Shown here in pieces: positions 18,801 through 28,036 of a stretch of DNA of 64,000 nt. This stretch comes from Streptomyces sp. RB17. GTDB taxonomy: Bacteria; Actinomycetota; Actinomycetes; Streptomycetales; Streptomycetaceae. The number at the start of each line of letters is the position of its first letter. Within the stretch, counting starts at the first letter, position 1. The stretch lies in NCBI RefSeq assembly GCF_009604455.1, contig NZ_WEGL01000001.1, forward strand, positions 620,001 to 684,000, written 5' to 3'. A model generated the notes under the pieces. That model was not told the DNA's origin. It did not search any database and was given only the letters and a program-made list of their open reading frames with translations. The position numbers and the translations under genes were made by a program.

Positions 18801-19024
18801 ACCTGGTCGACGGCACCCTGGTCACCCAGCCGAAGTACGCGATGTGGCTGGAGGGGGTGGGCTGGGACGTGGAGAACCACGGGGTGGACCCGGATGTGGA
18901 GGTCGTGCAGAGGCCTCAGGACTGGGCGGAGGGCAGGGACGCCCAACTCGACGAGGCGATCCGGCTCGCCCTGGAGGCACTGGAGGAACGGCCCGCGAAA
19001 ACCCCGCCGGGAATGCCGACCTGA
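15806..19024 (+). CDS. tri1: Tricorn protease homologue
   Basis: Large cytoplasmic serine protease that trims proteasome products to short peptides. About 1072 residues, the tricorn length. The N-terminal half is beta-propeller repeats (D-V-W-L-A-P-L-D-G-G, T-K-P-R-M-S-P-D-G-R). The C1 domain carries the catalytic His region G-T-S-H-A-Y-V near 741, a PDZ domain follows (about 760-850), and the C2 domain holds the nucleophile in N-E-F-S-G-S-D-G-D near 957-966. GTG 15806 is chosen by the leaderless promoter; the alternative start is 15779. S. coelicolor also has tricorn with a proteasome, so a role in peptide turnover is likely. Confidence 0.93.
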   Translation: MTQGASTVTTTSAAYLRFPHVHGDLVAFVAEDDVWLAPLDGGRAWRVSADNMPVTKPRMSPDGRLLAWTSTRDGAPEVHVAPVDGGPADRLTHWGNRRTEVLGWTADGRVLALGAHGRHSFRHSWAHAVPLDGGPAETLPYGPVGDVTFGPATVLLSAPMGREAAHWKRYRGGTAGKLWIDREGNGEFVRLHEDVDGNIECPVWAGERIAFLSDHEGTGALYSSLADGSDLRRHTPLDGFYARHASGDGTRVVYSSAGELWLLDDLEGAEPRRLDVRLGGPRIDLRPRPVNAARWFGEAAPDHTARGSAVCVRGGIHWITHRSGPARALAANPGVRARMPRAFRAEGEEWVVWVTDAEGDDALEFAPATGTVPGATPRRLAAGQLGRVLELAMAPDGSRAAVAAHDGRLLLVERETGEVRVVDSSDDGEVSGLAFSPDSAWLAWAHPGPRPLSQLRIAHTTDLSVTEATPLRFQDYAPAFTLDGKHLAFLSNRAFDPVYDEHVFDLAFVVGARPHLITLAATTPSPFGPQRHGRPFETPDKDETPDSEGTPATRIDLEGLADRIVPFPVEAGRYSTLRAAKDGVLWLRHPVHGVLGTARAHPEDPGPHTELERYDLAQRRLEHLASDADHFEVSGDGKRVLLWSDDRLRVVPSDRRAGTDDDGDTSVTVDLARIRQTLDPAAEWRQMYDETGRLMRDHFWRPDLGGVDWTGVLARYRPLLSRLATHSDLVDLLWELHGELGTSHAYVLPSGGRGGGPRHGLLGADISRHPDGSWRIDRILPSETSDPDARSPLAAPGVAVRPGDAIIAVAGHQVEPVTGPGPLLVGTAGHPVELTVSPAGGGEPRHTVVIPIADEEPLRYHAWVAGRRAHVHAASDGRLGYLHIPDMQAPGWAQIHRDLRVEVAREGLVVDVRENRGGHTSQLVVEKLARRVIGWDLPRGMRPTSYPLDAPRGPVVAVANEFSGSDGDIVNAAIRALGIGPVVGTRTWGGVIGIDSRYHLVDGTLVTQPKYAMWLEGVGWDVENHGVDPDVEVVQRPQDWAEGRDAQLDEAIRLALEALEERPAKTPPGMPT

Positions 19025-19073
19025 TACGACTACGATGCACCGGTATCGATCACCAGCGTGAGGAGGCACACGC

Positions 19074-19427
19074 ATGGCGGGAGAAGCGCAGGACGACTGC
19101 CTGTTCTGCAAGATCGTCGCGGGCACGATCCCGGCGACGATCGTCCGCGAGACAGACACCACCGTCGCCTTCCGGGACATAAACCCCCAGGCCCCGACCC
19201 ACATCCTGGTGATCCCCAAGGCCCACTACAAGAACGCCGCCGTCCTCGGCGCCGAAGCGCCGCAACTCGCCGCCGACGTCCTCGCCGAGACCCAGGCCGT
19301 GGCCGACGAGGAAAAGCTCGAAAGCTACCGCACGGTCTTCAACACCGGCAGCGGCGCGGGCCAGACCGTCTGGCACGCCCACGCGCACGTCCTCGGCGGC
19401 CGTGGCATGCAGTGGCCCCCCGGGTAA
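19074..19427 (+). CDS. HIT-family nucleotide hydrolase (HINT type)
   Basis: Purine nucleoside phosphoramidase of the histidine-triad family, 117 residues. C-L-F-C-K-I-V-A-G at 9-17 is the HINT N-terminal motif. The triad H-A-H-A-H-V-L-G-G at 101-109 supplies the catalytic histidine. GAGGAGG lies 8 bases before ATG 19074. It is followed 6 bases later by the RNase Z gene, so the two share an operon. Confidence 0.92.
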   Translation: MAGEAQDDCLFCKIVAGTIPATIVRETDTTVAFRDINPQAPTHILVIPKAHYKNAAVLGAEAPQLAADVLAETQAVADEEKLESYRTVFNTGSGAGQTVWHAHAHVLGGRGMQWPPG

Positions 19428-19433
19428 GACACC

Positions 19434-20339
19434 GTGTCCGTACGTGAACTGGTGGTCCTCGGCACCGCCAGCCAGGTTCCGACCCGGCACCGCAACCACA
19501 ACGGCTATCTGCTGAGGTGGGACGGCGAGGGCATCCTGTTCGACCCCGGCGAGGGCACACAGCGGCAGATGGTGCGCGCCGGGGTCGCCGCCCACGACCT
19601 GAACCGGATCTGCGTCACCCACTTCCACGGCGACCACTCCCTCGGCCTGGCCGGCGTCATCCAGCGGATCAACCTCGACCAGGTGCCGCACGAGATCACC
19701 GCGCACTACCCGCGCTCCGGGCAACGCTTCTTCGACCGGCTGCGGTATGCCACGGCCTACCGGGAGACCGTCGGCGTCACCGAGGCGCCGGTGGCCGCCG
19801 ACGGCATCCTCGCGGTGACCCCGTCGTACACCCTGGAGGCCCGCAGGCTGTCGCACCCGGTCGAGTCCTACGGCTACCGGCTGATCGAACCCGACGGCCG
19901 CCGCATGCTGCCCGACCGGCTCGCCGCGCACGGGATCAAGGGCCCGGACGTCGGCCGGCTGCAGCGCGAGGGACGGCTGGGGGAGGTCACGCTGGAGGAC
20001 GTCAGCGAGGTGCGGCGCGGCCAGCGGTTCGCGTTCGTCATGGACACCCGGCTGTGCGACGGCGTGCACGCCCTCGCGGAGGGCTGCGACCTGCTCGTCA
20101 TCGAGTCGACGTTCCTGGACGAGGACGTCGAACTGGCCGTGGAGCACGGGCACCTGACCGCAGGGCAGGCCGCCGCCGTCGCCCGGGAGGCGGGCGTACG
20201 GCATCTCGTCCTCACCCACTTCAGCCAGCGCTACACCGAACCCGAGGAGTTCGAGCGGCAGGCGCGGGCCGCCGGTTTCGAGGGCGAGCTGACCGTGGCG
20301 CACGACCTGCTGCGGGTGCCGGTTCCGAAACGGCGGTAA
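19434..20339 (+). CDS. rnz: Ribonuclease Z (tRNA 3' processing), MBL fold
   Basis: Zinc endonuclease that removes 3' trailers from tRNA precursors. The 301-residue product begins [15 protein letters not shown] and has the zinc site T-H-F-H-G-D-H at 62-68. The RNase Z-specific segment [10 protein letters not shown] and a F-V-M-D-T-R strand are present. The late histidine motif L-T-H-F-S-Q-R-Y closes it. GTG 19434 lies 6 bases after the HIT gene. The short type matches bacterial RNase Z. Confidence 0.9.
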   Translation: MSVRELVVLGTASQVPTRHRNHNGYLLRWDGEGILFDPGEGTQRQMVRAGVAAHDLNRICVTHFHGDHSLGLAGVIQRINLDQVPHEITAHYPRSGQRFFDRLRYATAYRETVGVTEAPVAADGILAVTPSYTLEARRLSHPVESYGYRLIEPDGRRMLPDRLAAHGIKGPDVGRLQREGRLGEVTLEDVSEVRRGQRFAFVMDTRLCDGVHALAEGCDLLVIESTFLDEDVELAVEHGHLTAGQAAAVAREAGVRHLVLTHFSQRYTEPEEFERQARAAGFEGELTVAHDLLRVPVPKRR

Positions 20340-20347
20340 AAGATCCG

Positions 20348-20353
20348 TACGAT
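20348..20353 (+). promoter_or_regulatory. -10 element TACGAT predicting a leaderless adenosine deaminase mRNA
   Basis: TACGAT, 6 bases, then ATG 20360. It sits just after the RNase Z stop, giving the gene its own promoter. Confidence 0.45.
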
Positions 20354-20359
20354 GCTCTG

Positions 20360-21364
20360 ATGCCCCTCCCGAAAGCAGAACTGCACCTCCACATCGAAGG
20401 CACCCTGGAGCCGGAGCTGGCGTTCGAGCTGGCCGCCCGCAACGGCGTGACCCTGCCGTACGCGGACACGGACGAGCTCCGCAAGGCCTACCGGTTCGAG
20501 GACCTCCAGTCCTTCCTGAACCTGTACTACGAGCTGATGGCCGTCCTGCGCACCGAGCAGGACTTCGCCGACCTGGCGAACGCCTACCTCGCCCGGGCCG
20601 CCGCGCAGGGCGTGCGGCACGCGGAGATCTTCTTCGATCCGCAGGCCCATGTGGTGCGGGGCGTTCCCCTGGGCACGGTCGTGGAGGGGCTGTGGCGGGC
20701 GCTGGGTAGCAGCGAGCGGAACCACGGCGTCTCCACCGGGCTGATCCTGTGTTTCCTGCGGGACGAGTCCGCCGAGTCGGCCCTGGAGATCCTCCAGGCA
20801 GCCCGGCCGTACCTGGACCGGATCACCGGCGTCGGCCTGGACTCCGCCGAGGTCGGGCATCCGCCGGTGAAGTTCCGGGAGGTGTACGAGGCCGCCGCCG
20901 GGCTCGGCCTGCGGCGCGTCGCGCACGCCGGTGAGGAGGGGCCGCCGGAGTACATCACCGAGGCCCTGGACGTGCTCGGCGTCGAGCGCGTCGACCACGG
21001 GCTGCGCTGCATGGAGGATCCGGCACTGGTCGAGCGGCTGGTGCGGGAGCGGATCCCGCTCACCCTGTGCCCGCTGTCCAACGTCCGCCTGCGCACCGTC
21101 GACACGCTGGCCGACCACCCGCTGCCGGCCATGCTGGACGCCGGCCTGCTGTGCACGGTCAACTCCGACGACCCGGCGTACTTCGGCGGGTACGCCGGCG
21201 ACAACTTCGACGCCGTTCAGCGGACCCTGGGGCTCGGTGAAGACCGGCTGCGCGAGCTGGCCCGCAACTCCTTCCTCGCCTCCTTCCTGGAGGACGACGA
21301 GGAACGGCGGGCCCGCTACATCGCCGAGGTCGACGCGTACGAGTTCGGGGACGCCGTGTCGTAG
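20360..21364 (+). CDS. add: Adenosine deaminase family protein
   Basis: Zinc hydrolase deaminating adenosine or a related purine. The 334-residue product has the metal pair K-A-E-L-H-L-H-I-E-G near the N-terminus, the substrate Glu region V-A-H-A-G-E-E-G, V-D-H-G-L-R-C, and the catalytic aspartates in V-N-S-D-D-P-A-Y-F. Short bacterial members with this L-H-I-E-G-T-L signature include adenine deaminases, so substrate choice is open. Its last 49 bases overlap the convergent MFS gene. Confidence 0.88.
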   Translation: MPLPKAELHLHIEGTLEPELAFELAARNGVTLPYADTDELRKAYRFEDLQSFLNLYYELMAVLRTEQDFADLANAYLARAAAQGVRHAEIFFDPQAHVVRGVPLGTVVEGLWRALGSSERNHGVSTGLILCFLRDESAESALEILQAARPYLDRITGVGLDSAEVGHPPVKFREVYEAAAGLGLRRVAHAGEEGPPEYITEALDVLGVERVDHGLRCMEDPALVERLVRERIPLTLCPLSNVRLRTVDTLADHPLPAMLDAGLLCTVNSDDPAYFGGYAGDNFDAVQRTLGLGEDRLRELARNSFLASFLEDDEERRARYIAEVDAYEFGDAVS

Positions 21365-22542
21365 GCACGCTGCGCGGGTACGGCGGGCGACTCCACCGGG
21401 ACTTCCACGACCGGCAGGGGCCGCCTGCCCGCCCGCAGCGCCACCGCCGTCATCGGTACGGCGATCAGCAGCAGCCCGGCGCCGAGCACCCGTCCCATCA
21501 CCGGGAAGCCCGCGCCCGCCGCCAGCATGTTCCCCGTGAGCGGTCCCGCCGCCGTACCCAGTGAGGCCGCCGAGCCGACCAGGACCGCCCAGCGGCCGCG
21601 CGGGTCGAGGGAGGCGGCGAGGCCGATGACGTATGACAGGACGACCGGGTAGAGCAGGTTCCAGGAGATCTCGCCCGCTGCGAAGGCCGTCAGATCGGTC
21701 GCGGACGCGCTGAGCGCGATGCAGCCCGCGATCAGTGCCGTACCGGCGCCGATGGGCACCGCCCGGCCCAGCCGGGGGCCGAGCGCGCCCGCGCCGACGA
21801 CCCCGACGAGTCCGGCGCCGAGCGCGACCGCGAACACCGCGCCGACGGTGACCTCGGTGAGGTGGGCCTGGGCGAGTCCGATCCGGCCGCTGACGCCCCA
21901 GAGGGAGTTCTGGGCGAGCGACCAGCAGGGCATGGCGGCGGCCAGCAGCAGCCCGGTGCGGGGGCGGGGGAGCCGGCCGTGCGCGACGGTCGTACGGGCC
22001 GGTGCGGTACGACCGGACAGGCGGCCGGTGACCGGGAGGACGGCGAGTGCCGTGAGCGCGATGGCGGCCAGCGGCAGGCCGTGGCCGGGGCCGAGGTGGG
22101 GGATCGTCAGGTACAGGGCGCCGGCCAGGGCGGAGACGCCGAGCAGACCCAGTGTGGTGACCCGGTGCGGATCGCGGTGTGCCGCGATGCCGCTCGCGGC
22201 GACCGCCGTGACCGTGCCGGAGCCGAATCCGCCGACGACCGCGCCCGCGACGACGGCCGGCACGAAGGCGGTGAGGGCGGCGCCGCCGTAGCCGAGGACG
22301 GCGAGCGCGAGGCCGAGCCGGGCGAGCGTGCGGGGGCCGATGCGGTCGACCCGGGAGGCCAGCAGGAAGCCGGCCGCCGCCGAACTCAGCAGCAGCGCAC
22401 TGCCGATCGCCCCGGCCTGGGTGGGGTTGAGCGGAAGCGCGGAATCGAGCCGCCCGACGGTGGTCGGCAGCAGATAGGGCGCGAGATACCCGGCCGTGAA
22501 GAGGGCGACGAGGGGCCAGGGCAGGGGGCGGGGCGCGGACAC
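21316..22542 (-). CDS. MFS transporter, about 12 membrane segments
   Basis: Major facilitator permease, 408 residues, nearly all hydrophobic. The loop 2-3 signature is visible as A-S-R-V-D-R-I-G-P-R, and later segments resemble small YbfB/YdhP-type exporters. It is divergent from the glucarate genes across a 214-bp gap, but a substrate link is only a guess. The C-terminal tail is antisense to the end of the adenosine deaminase gene. The gap itself shows a lone TAGGCT (22717-22722) and no strong operator. Confidence 0.8.
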   Translation of the reverse strand: MSAPRPLPWPLVALFTAGYLAPYLLPTTVGRLDSALPLNPTQAGAIGSALLLSSAAAGFLLASRVDRIGPRTLARLGLALAVLGYGGAALTAFVPAVVAGAVVGGFGSGTVTAVAASGIAAHRDPHRVTTLGLLGVSALAGALYLTIPHLGPGHGLPLAAIALTALAVLPVTGRLSGRTAPARTTVAHGRLPRPRTGLLLAAAMPCWSLAQNSLWGVSGRIGLAQAHLTEVTVGAVFAVALGAGLVGVVGAGALGPRLGRAVPIGAGTALIAGCIALSASATDLTAFAAGEISWNLLYPVVLSYVIGLAASLDPRGRWAVLVGSAASLGTAAGPLTGNMLAAGAGFPVMGRVLGAGLLLIAVPMTAVALRAGRRPLPVVEVPVESPAVPAQRAYDTASPNSYASTSAM

Positions 22543-22756
22543 GGGCGTTCCAGGGCAGGCGAAAGGAAGGGATTGCAGAAGGGGAAGGGCGACGCCTGTC
22601 GACGGACAGGAACCCGCGAAAAAGTTGTACCAAGCACGCGGTTCCGGGAAGAAGGGCGGCGGGTGCGATCTGCGTCACTTTTCGGTTTGTGTGGGATGGG
22701 GTCGGGTAGGAGCCGCTAGGCTCGTTCTCATATGTGGACGTCATTCATAAGGGGAG

Positions 22757-23713
22757 ATGGTCAAGGTGGGCGGCGATCCGAGTCCCGAGGCAGTGGCGCG
22801 GCGGCTGCGGGAGGGGATGGCGCGCGGGGTGCTGTCCTTCCCGCTCACCGCGTTCCATGACGACGGCTCCCTCGATCCCGACGGCTTCCGCACCCATGTC
22901 GCCGGCCGGCTCGCCGCCGGGCCCGGCGCCGTCTTCCCGGCCTGCGGCACCGGGGAGTTCTTCTCGCTGGACGAGGAGGAGTACCGGACGGTCGTCCGGG
23001 TCACGGTCGAGGAGGCGGCCGGACGCGTGCCGGTCGTGGCCGGGACCGGGTACGGCTGGGCGCAGGCCGCCCGGTTCGCGCGGATCGCCGAGGAGGCCGG
23101 TGCCGACGCCCTGCTCGTGCTGCCGCACTACCTGGTCGACGCCCCGCAGGACGGCCTCGCCGCCCAGCTGGAGCGGCTCGCCGAGCGCACCCGGCTGCCG
23201 CTGATCGCCTACCAGCGCGGCCAAGTCGCCTATACGGCGGACTCCTTGCGGCGCATCGCGCGCATCCCGAACGTCATCGGGCTCAAGGACGGCCACAGCG
23301 ACCTCGACCGGCTCCAGCGCCTCACCCTCGCCGCCCCCGACGGCTTCCTCTTCTTCAACGGCGCCGCCACCGCCGAGATCCAGGCCCGCGCCTACGCCAC
23401 CGTCGGCGTCCCCGCCTACTCCTCCGCCGTGCATGCCTTCGCCCCCGAGATCGCCGGCGCCTTCTTCGCCGCCCTGCGGGACGCCGACAACGGGACCGTC
23501 GACAAGCTGCTGCGGGACTTCTACGTGCCGTTCGTGGAACTCCGTGACCGCGCCCCCGGATACGCCGTGTCCCTGGTGAAGGCGGCGGCCCGGCTGCGCG
23601 GACAGCGCGTCGGCCCCGTGCGCGCCCCGCTCACCGGCCCCGGGCCCGCCGACCTCACCGACCTCAAGGCCCTGCTCACCGCCGGACTCGACCTCGTAGG
23701 AGCCTCCCTGTGA
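22757..23713 (+). CDS. kdgD: 5-dehydro-4-deoxyglucarate dehydratase
   Basis: Converts 5-keto-4-deoxyglucarate to 2,5-dioxopentanoate with loss of CO2 and water. DapA-like TIM barrel of 318 residues. The catalytic Schiff-base lysine lies in V-I-G-L-K-D-G-H-S-D near 172-180. The family-specific P-A-C-G-T-G-E-F-F motif near 55 distinguishes it from DapA or NanA (GTTGE/GSTGE). AAGGGG lies 4-9 bases before ATG 22757. GTGA overlap with the next gene couples it to glucarate dehydratase, which makes its substrate. Confidence 0.92.
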   Translation: MVKVGGDPSPEAVARRLREGMARGVLSFPLTAFHDDGSLDPDGFRTHVAGRLAAGPGAVFPACGTGEFFSLDEEEYRTVVRVTVEEAAGRVPVVAGTGYGWAQAARFARIAEEAGADALLVLPHYLVDAPQDGLAAQLERLAERTRLPLIAYQRGQVAYTADSLRRIARIPNVIGLKDGHSDLDRLQRLTLAAPDGFLFFNGAATAEIQARAYATVGVPAYSSAVHAFAPEIAGAFFAALRDADNGTVDKLLRDFYVPFVELRDRAPGYAVSLVKAAARLRGQRVGPVRAPLTGPGPADLTDLKALLTAGLDLVGASL

Positions 23714-24996
23714 CCCGTGACCTGACCATCGCCGAGGTGCGGCTGACGCCGATCCTGGTCGCCGACCCGCCGCTGCTCAACACCCAGGGCGTGCACCAGC
23801 CGTACACCCCGCGGCTGATCGTGGAGATCGTCACCGCCGACGGGATCACCGGGCTCGGCGAGACCTACGGCGACACCAAGTACCTGGAACTCGCCCGCCC
23901 GCTGGCCGAACGGCTCACCGGTCGCTCGGTCATGGACGTGAACGGACTGTTCGCGATCGACCTCGGCGTGGACGCGTCCCGGGTCGAGGGACAGGTCGAC
24001 GCCGGCGGGCTGCGCGGGGTGCAGAGCGCCGACAAGCTCCGGCTGTCGGTGCTGTCCGCCTTCGAGGTCGCCTGCCTGGACGCCCAGGGCAAGGCGCTCG
24101 GGCTGCCCGTGCACGCGCTGCTCGGCGGCAAGGTGCGGGACGCCGTCGAGTACAGCGCCTACCTGTTCTACAAGTGGGCCGGCCACCCGGAGGGTGTGGT
24201 CTGCGAGGAGGACGACTGGGGCGCCGCCCTCGATCCGGCCGGAGTCGTGGAACAGGCGCGGAAGTTCAAGGAGCGGCACGGCTTCACGTCGTTCAAGCTC
24301 AAGGGCGGTGTCTTCCCGCCCGAGGAGGAGATCGCGGCCGTACGGGCCCTCGCCGAGGCCTTCCCCGGGCATCCGTTGCGCCTGGACCCCAACGGCGCCT
24401 GGTCGGTCGAGACCTCGCTGAAGGTGGCGAAGGAACTCGGGGACGTCCTGGAGTACCTGGAGGACCCGACGCTGAGTACGGCGGCCATGGCCGAGGTGTC
24501 GGCGGGGACGGAGGTGCCGCTCGCGACCAACATGTGCGTGACCACCTTCGGGGAGATCAAGGAGGCGTTCACGCGTGACGCCGTGCAGGTCGTGCTCTCC
24601 GACCACCACTACTGGGGCGGGCTGCGCAACACCCAGCGGCTCGCCGCGGTCTGCGCCGCCTTCGGGGTCGGGGTGTCGATGCACTCCAACACGCATCTGG
24701 GCATCAGCCTGGCGGCGATGACCCAGGTCGCGGCCACGGTCCCCGGGCTTCACTACGCGTGCGACTCCCACTATCCCTGGCAGTCCGAGGACGTCCTCAC
24801 CGAGCGGCTGGAGTTCCGGGGCGGGAAGGCCGAGGTCTCGGACGCCCCCGGCCTCGGGGTCGAGCTCGACCGGGACGAACTGGCCCGGCTGCACCGGCGG
24901 TGGGACGACGACGGTTCGCTGCGCGACCGTGACGACGCGGCCGCGATGCGGGTGGCCGAACCGGGCTGGCGGCAGCCGGTGATGCCCCGCTGGTAA
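23710..24996 (+). CDS. gudD: Glucarate dehydratase (enolase superfamily)
   Basis: Dehydrates D-glucarate (or L-idarate) to 5-keto-4-deoxyglucarate, the substrate of the preceding enzyme. The 428-residue product shows the K-x-K motif in F-K-L-K-G-G (about 196), metal-ligand strands D-P-N-G-A-W and E-D-P-T, and the later catalytic His in M-H-S-N-T-H-L-G. The G-E-T-Y-G-D N-terminal capping loop matches GudD. GTG 23710 overlaps the kdgD stop. No aldehyde dehydrogenase for the final step to 2-oxoglutarate is in this window. Confidence 0.92.
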   Translation: MTRDLTIAEVRLTPILVADPPLLNTQGVHQPYTPRLIVEIVTADGITGLGETYGDTKYLELARPLAERLTGRSVMDVNGLFAIDLGVDASRVEGQVDAGGLRGVQSADKLRLSVLSAFEVACLDAQGKALGLPVHALLGGKVRDAVEYSAYLFYKWAGHPEGVVCEEDDWGAALDPAGVVEQARKFKERHGFTSFKLKGGVFPPEEEIAAVRALAEAFPGHPLRLDPNGAWSVETSLKVAKELGDVLEYLEDPTLSTAAMAEVSAGTEVPLATNMCVTTFGEIKEAFTRDAVQVVLSDHHYWGGLRNTQRLAAVCAAFGVGVSMHSNTHLGISLAAMTQVAATVPGLHYACDSHYPWQSEDVLTERLEFRGGKAEVSDAPGLGVELDRDELARLHRRWDDDGSLRDRDDAAAMRVAEPGWRQPVMPRW

Positions 24997-25060
24997 CGCC
25001 CTGTGCGGCGGGGTGATTGGTGCACACTGGCCAGATCCGCACCACGCCAGGGAGCGCACC

Positions 25061-26218
25061 GTGACCCCGTCGCACACGATCCTCGGAGAGGAACCGGAAC
25101 ACCTCACCCCCGCCGCGCGCTGTCAGGCCCAGGTCGACCCGCTCGCCGCGCTGCGCCGGCCCGGGGACCCGCCCTGGGACGTCTATCTGACGGGCACGGT
25201 CTTCCTCGACATCATCTTCACCGGGCTGGATTCGGCACCCGTGCGTGGCACCGAGTCCTGGGCCCGGGGCATGGGCTCCAGCCCCGGCGGGGTCGCCAAC
25301 ATGGCCACGGCGCTGGCCCGGCTCGGGCTGCGGACCTCCCTGGCGGCTGCCTTCGGGGACGACCACTACGGCGAGTACTGCTGGGACGCGCTCGACCGGG
25401 GCGAGGGCATCGATCTGTCGCGGTCGCGGACCGTGCCCGGCTGGCACTCGCCGGTGACGGTGTCGATGGCGTACGAGGGTGAGCGGACGATGGTGTCCCA
25501 CGGGCACGAGCCGCCGCCGGAGGCCGTGCTCATCCAGGAGGGGGCCGCGCAGTGCCCGCCACGCGCGCGTGCGGCCGTGGCCTCTCTGACGCCCGGTACG
25601 CACGCGCCGTGGATCGCGCAGGCCGCGCGGGCGGGGACGCGGATCTTCGCCGACGTGGGGTGGGACGACACGGGGGCGTGGGATCTGGCCGGGCTCGCCG
25701 ATCTGGAGCACTGCGAGGCGTTTCTGCCGAACGCGGAGGAGGCGAAGCGGTACACCGGGGCCGACTGTCCGCGGCTCGCCGCGCATGCGTTGACCGAGTA
25801 CGTGCCGGTGGCCGTGGTGACGCTGGGGCCGGAGGGGGCGTACGCCGTGGACCGGCGGACGGGGGAGGCGGCGGAGGTGCCGGCGATCGCCGTGGAGGCG
25901 CTGGATCCGACGGGGGCGGGGGACGTCTTCGTCGCCGGGTTCGTGACGGGGTCGCTGGCGGGGTGGCCGCTGGCGGACCGGCTGGCCTTCGCCGGGCTCA
26001 CGGCGGCGCTGTCGGTGCAGGAGTTCGGGGGGTCCCTGTCGGCGCCGGGGTGGTCGGAGATCGGGGCGTGGTGGCGTCGCGTTCAGGCCCTTCCCGGGCA
26101 GGATCCGGCGGCGTTGCAGAGGTATGCGTTTCTCGAGGGGCTGGTGCCGGAGGAGCTGGACCGGCCGTGGCCCTTGCGCCGTGCCGTGCCGACCATCGGG
26201 TTCCGTCGGTCCAGCTGA
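25061..26218 (+). CDS. PfkB-family carbohydrate kinase
   Basis: ATP-dependent sugar or nucleoside kinase of the ribokinase family. The 385-residue product has S-S-P-G-G-V-A-N-M-A (substrate/lid region, about 82) and the C-terminal PfkB signature D-P-T-G-A-G-D-V-F with the catalytic Asp (near 284). GTG 25061 has GGGAG 6 bases upstream; the frame stays open to 25013. It is slightly longer than most PfkB enzymes because of an N-terminal extension. It follows the glucarate genes by 64 bases and may serve related sugar-acid use, but the substrate is unassigned. A perfect hairpin follows. Confidence 0.85.
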   Translation: MTPSHTILGEEPEHLTPAARCQAQVDPLAALRRPGDPPWDVYLTGTVFLDIIFTGLDSAPVRGTESWARGMGSSPGGVANMATALARLGLRTSLAAAFGDDHYGEYCWDALDRGEGIDLSRSRTVPGWHSPVTVSMAYEGERTMVSHGHEPPPEAVLIQEGAAQCPPRARAAVASLTPGTHAPWIAQAARAGTRIFADVGWDDTGAWDLAGLADLEHCEAFLPNAEEAKRYTGADCPRLAAHALTEYVPVAVVTLGPEGAYAVDRRTGEAAEVPAIAVEALDPTGAGDVFVAGFVTGSLAGWPLADRLAFAGLTAALSVQEFGGSLSAPGWSEIGAWWRRVQALPGQDPAALQRYAFLEGLVPEELDRPWPLRRAVPTIGFRRSS

Positions 26219-26219
26219 C

Positions 26220-26244
26220 GTCCAGGGGGCTTCGCCCCCTGGAC
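26220..26244 (+). terminator. Terminator after the PfkB kinase
   Basis: GTCCAGGGGGC - TTC - GCCCCCTGGAC: a perfect 11-bp stem, directly after the stop. The DNA beyond it (CCCCCGTT-GCC, CACCCGTCTCG) recurs after the hairpin at 33476-33496. Confidence 0.9.
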
Positions 26245-26434
26245 CCCCGTTCGCCCACCCGTCTCGGGCGGCTGAGAGGTGGCCCTCGGGGGGTCGCCGC
26301 TCGGTCGGCCGAGAAGTCACCCGTTCGAAAAGCCCTACGGGCTTGTCTGTGCACCGTCGTACCCTGGAATCGCGAGGCCGCCCTCAGCTACGCGGCCGTG
26401 ACGAGGAGGAAGCGCAGGCCTTCAGCGCCGGCCC

Positions 26435-27517
26435 ATGACACAGACACCCACAGCTCACACCACCCCCGCGCAGGAGCAGGCGAGAGCGCAGTTCACCGTC
26501 CCCGCCCAGCACCCCATGGTGACCGTGCTGGGTTCCGGCGACTCCCTCCTGCGTGTGATCGAGAGGGCCTTCCCGGGGGCCGACATACACGTCCGGGGCA
26601 ATGAGATCAGCGCGGTCGGCGACCCTGCCGACGTCGCCCTCATTTCGCGCGTGTTCGACGAGATGATGCTGGTGCTCCGCACCGGGCAGCCGATGACGGA
26701 GGACGCAGTGGAACGCTCGATCGCCATGCTCAAGGCGAGCGAGAACGGGACGAGCGACGGGCCTGAGACCCCGGCGCAGGTACTGACGCAGAACATCCTG
26801 TCCTCGCGGGGCCGGACCATCCGCCCCAAGACCCTCAACCAGAAGCGGTACGTCGACGCGATCGACAAGCACACCATCGTGTTCGGCATCGGACCGGCCG
26901 GTACCGGCAAGACCTACCTGGCCATGGCCAAGGCCGTACAGGCCCTGCAGTCCAAGCAGGTCAACCGGATCATCCTGACCCGGCCGGCCGTGGAGGCGGG
27001 GGAGCGGCTCGGATTCCTGCCGGGCACGCTGTACGAGAAGATCGACCCCTACCTGCGCCCGCTGTACGACGCGCTGCACGACATGCTCGACCCCGATTCC
27101 ATCCCGCGGCTCATGGCGGCGGGGACGATCGAGGTCGCGCCGCTCGCGTACATGCGTGGCCGGACCCTCAACGACGCCTTCATCATCCTGGACGAGGCCC
27201 AGAACACGAGCCCCGAGCAGATGAAGATGTTCCTCACCCGCCTCGGCTTCGACTCGAAGATCGTCATCACCGGTGACGTGACCCAGGTCGACCTGCCGAA
27301 CGGCACCAAGAGCGGTCTGCGGCAGGTGCAGGAGATCCTGGAGGGCGTCGAGGACGTCCACTTCTCCCGGTTGTCGTCCCACGATGTCGTACGGCACAAG
27401 CTGGTGGGCCGTATCGTCGACGCGTACGAGCTATACGACAGCAAGTACGGCACCGAGAACGGCACCCACAAGGGCGGCCGGGGCAAGTCCGGCGCCAAGG
27501 GCTCCAAGGGGAAGTAG
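26435..27517 (+). CDS. phoH: PhoH family ATPase
   Basis: P-loop protein of the PhoH/YbeZ family, linked to RNA metabolism and 16S rRNA maturation with YbeY. The 360-residue product has Walker A G-P-A-G-T-G-K-T near 152-159 and Walker [10 protein letters not shown] near 247. The C-terminal tail is basic and glycine-rich. ATG 26435 is forced, since an in-frame TGA lies at 26399. The best Shine-Dalgarno (GAGGAGGA) is about 24 bases upstream, unusually far. It is 12 bases from ybeY, the classical partner. Confidence 0.93.
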   Translation: MTQTPTAHTTPAQEQARAQFTVPAQHPMVTVLGSGDSLLRVIERAFPGADIHVRGNEISAVGDPADVALISRVFDEMMLVLRTGQPMTEDAVERSIAMLKASENGTSDGPETPAQVLTQNILSSRGRTIRPKTLNQKRYVDAIDKHTIVFGIGPAGTGKTYLAMAKAVQALQSKQVNRIILTRPAVEAGERLGFLPGTLYEKIDPYLRPLYDALHDMLDPDSIPRLMAAGTIEVAPLAYMRGRTLNDAFIILDEAQNTSPEQMKMFLTRLGFDSKIVITGDVTQVDLPNGTKSGLRQVQEILEGVEDVHFSRLSSHDVVRHKLVGRIVDAYELYDSKYGTENGTHKGGRGKSGAKGSKGK

Positions 27518-27529
27518 ACCAGCACGACC

Positions 27530-28027
27530 ATGTCGATCGACGTCAACAACGAGTCCGGAACCGAGGTCGACGAGCAGGCGATCCTCGACATCGCCCGCTA
27601 CGCACTCGCGCGGATGCGCATCCACCCGCTCTCCGAGCTCTCGGTGATCGTCGTGGACGCCGACGCCATGGAGCAGCTGCACATCCAGTGGATGGACCTG
27701 CCCGGGCCGACCGATGTCATGTCGTTCCCGATGGACGAGCTCAGGCCGCCGTCCAAGGACGACGACGAGCCGCCGCAGGGGCTGCTCGGCGACATCGTGC
27801 TGTGCCCGGAGGTCGCCGCCAAGCAGGGGACCGAAGCCCCGACGCAGCACTCCATGGACGAGGAGCTTCAGCTGCTCACCGTCCATGGGGTGCTGCACCT
27901 GCTGGGATACGACCACGAGGAGCCCGACGAGAAGGCCGAGATGTTCGGGCTCCAGGCCGCCATCGTGGACGGCTGGCGGGCCGAGCGCGGGCTGACCGGG
28001 CCGTCCCCGGCGCCGACCGTCTCGTAA
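27530..28027 (+). CDS. ybeY: Endoribonuclease YbeY
   Basis: Zinc-dependent RNase needed for 16S rRNA 3' maturation and ribosome quality control. 165 residues. The metal motif [11 protein letters not shown] near 120-130 and the V-M-S-F-P-M strand are diagnostic. Part of phoH-ybeY-CNNM-mmcQ, with 9-12-base gaps. Confidence 0.94.
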   Translation: MSIDVNNESGTEVDEQAILDIARYALARMRIHPLSELSVIVVDADAMEQLHIQWMDLPGPTDVMSFPMDELRPPSKDDDEPPQGLLGDIVLCPEVAAKQGTEAPTQHSMDEELQLLTVHGVLHLLGYDHEEPDEKAEMFGLQAAIVDGWRAERGLTGPSPAPTVS

Positions 28028-28036
28028 GCGGCCCGC

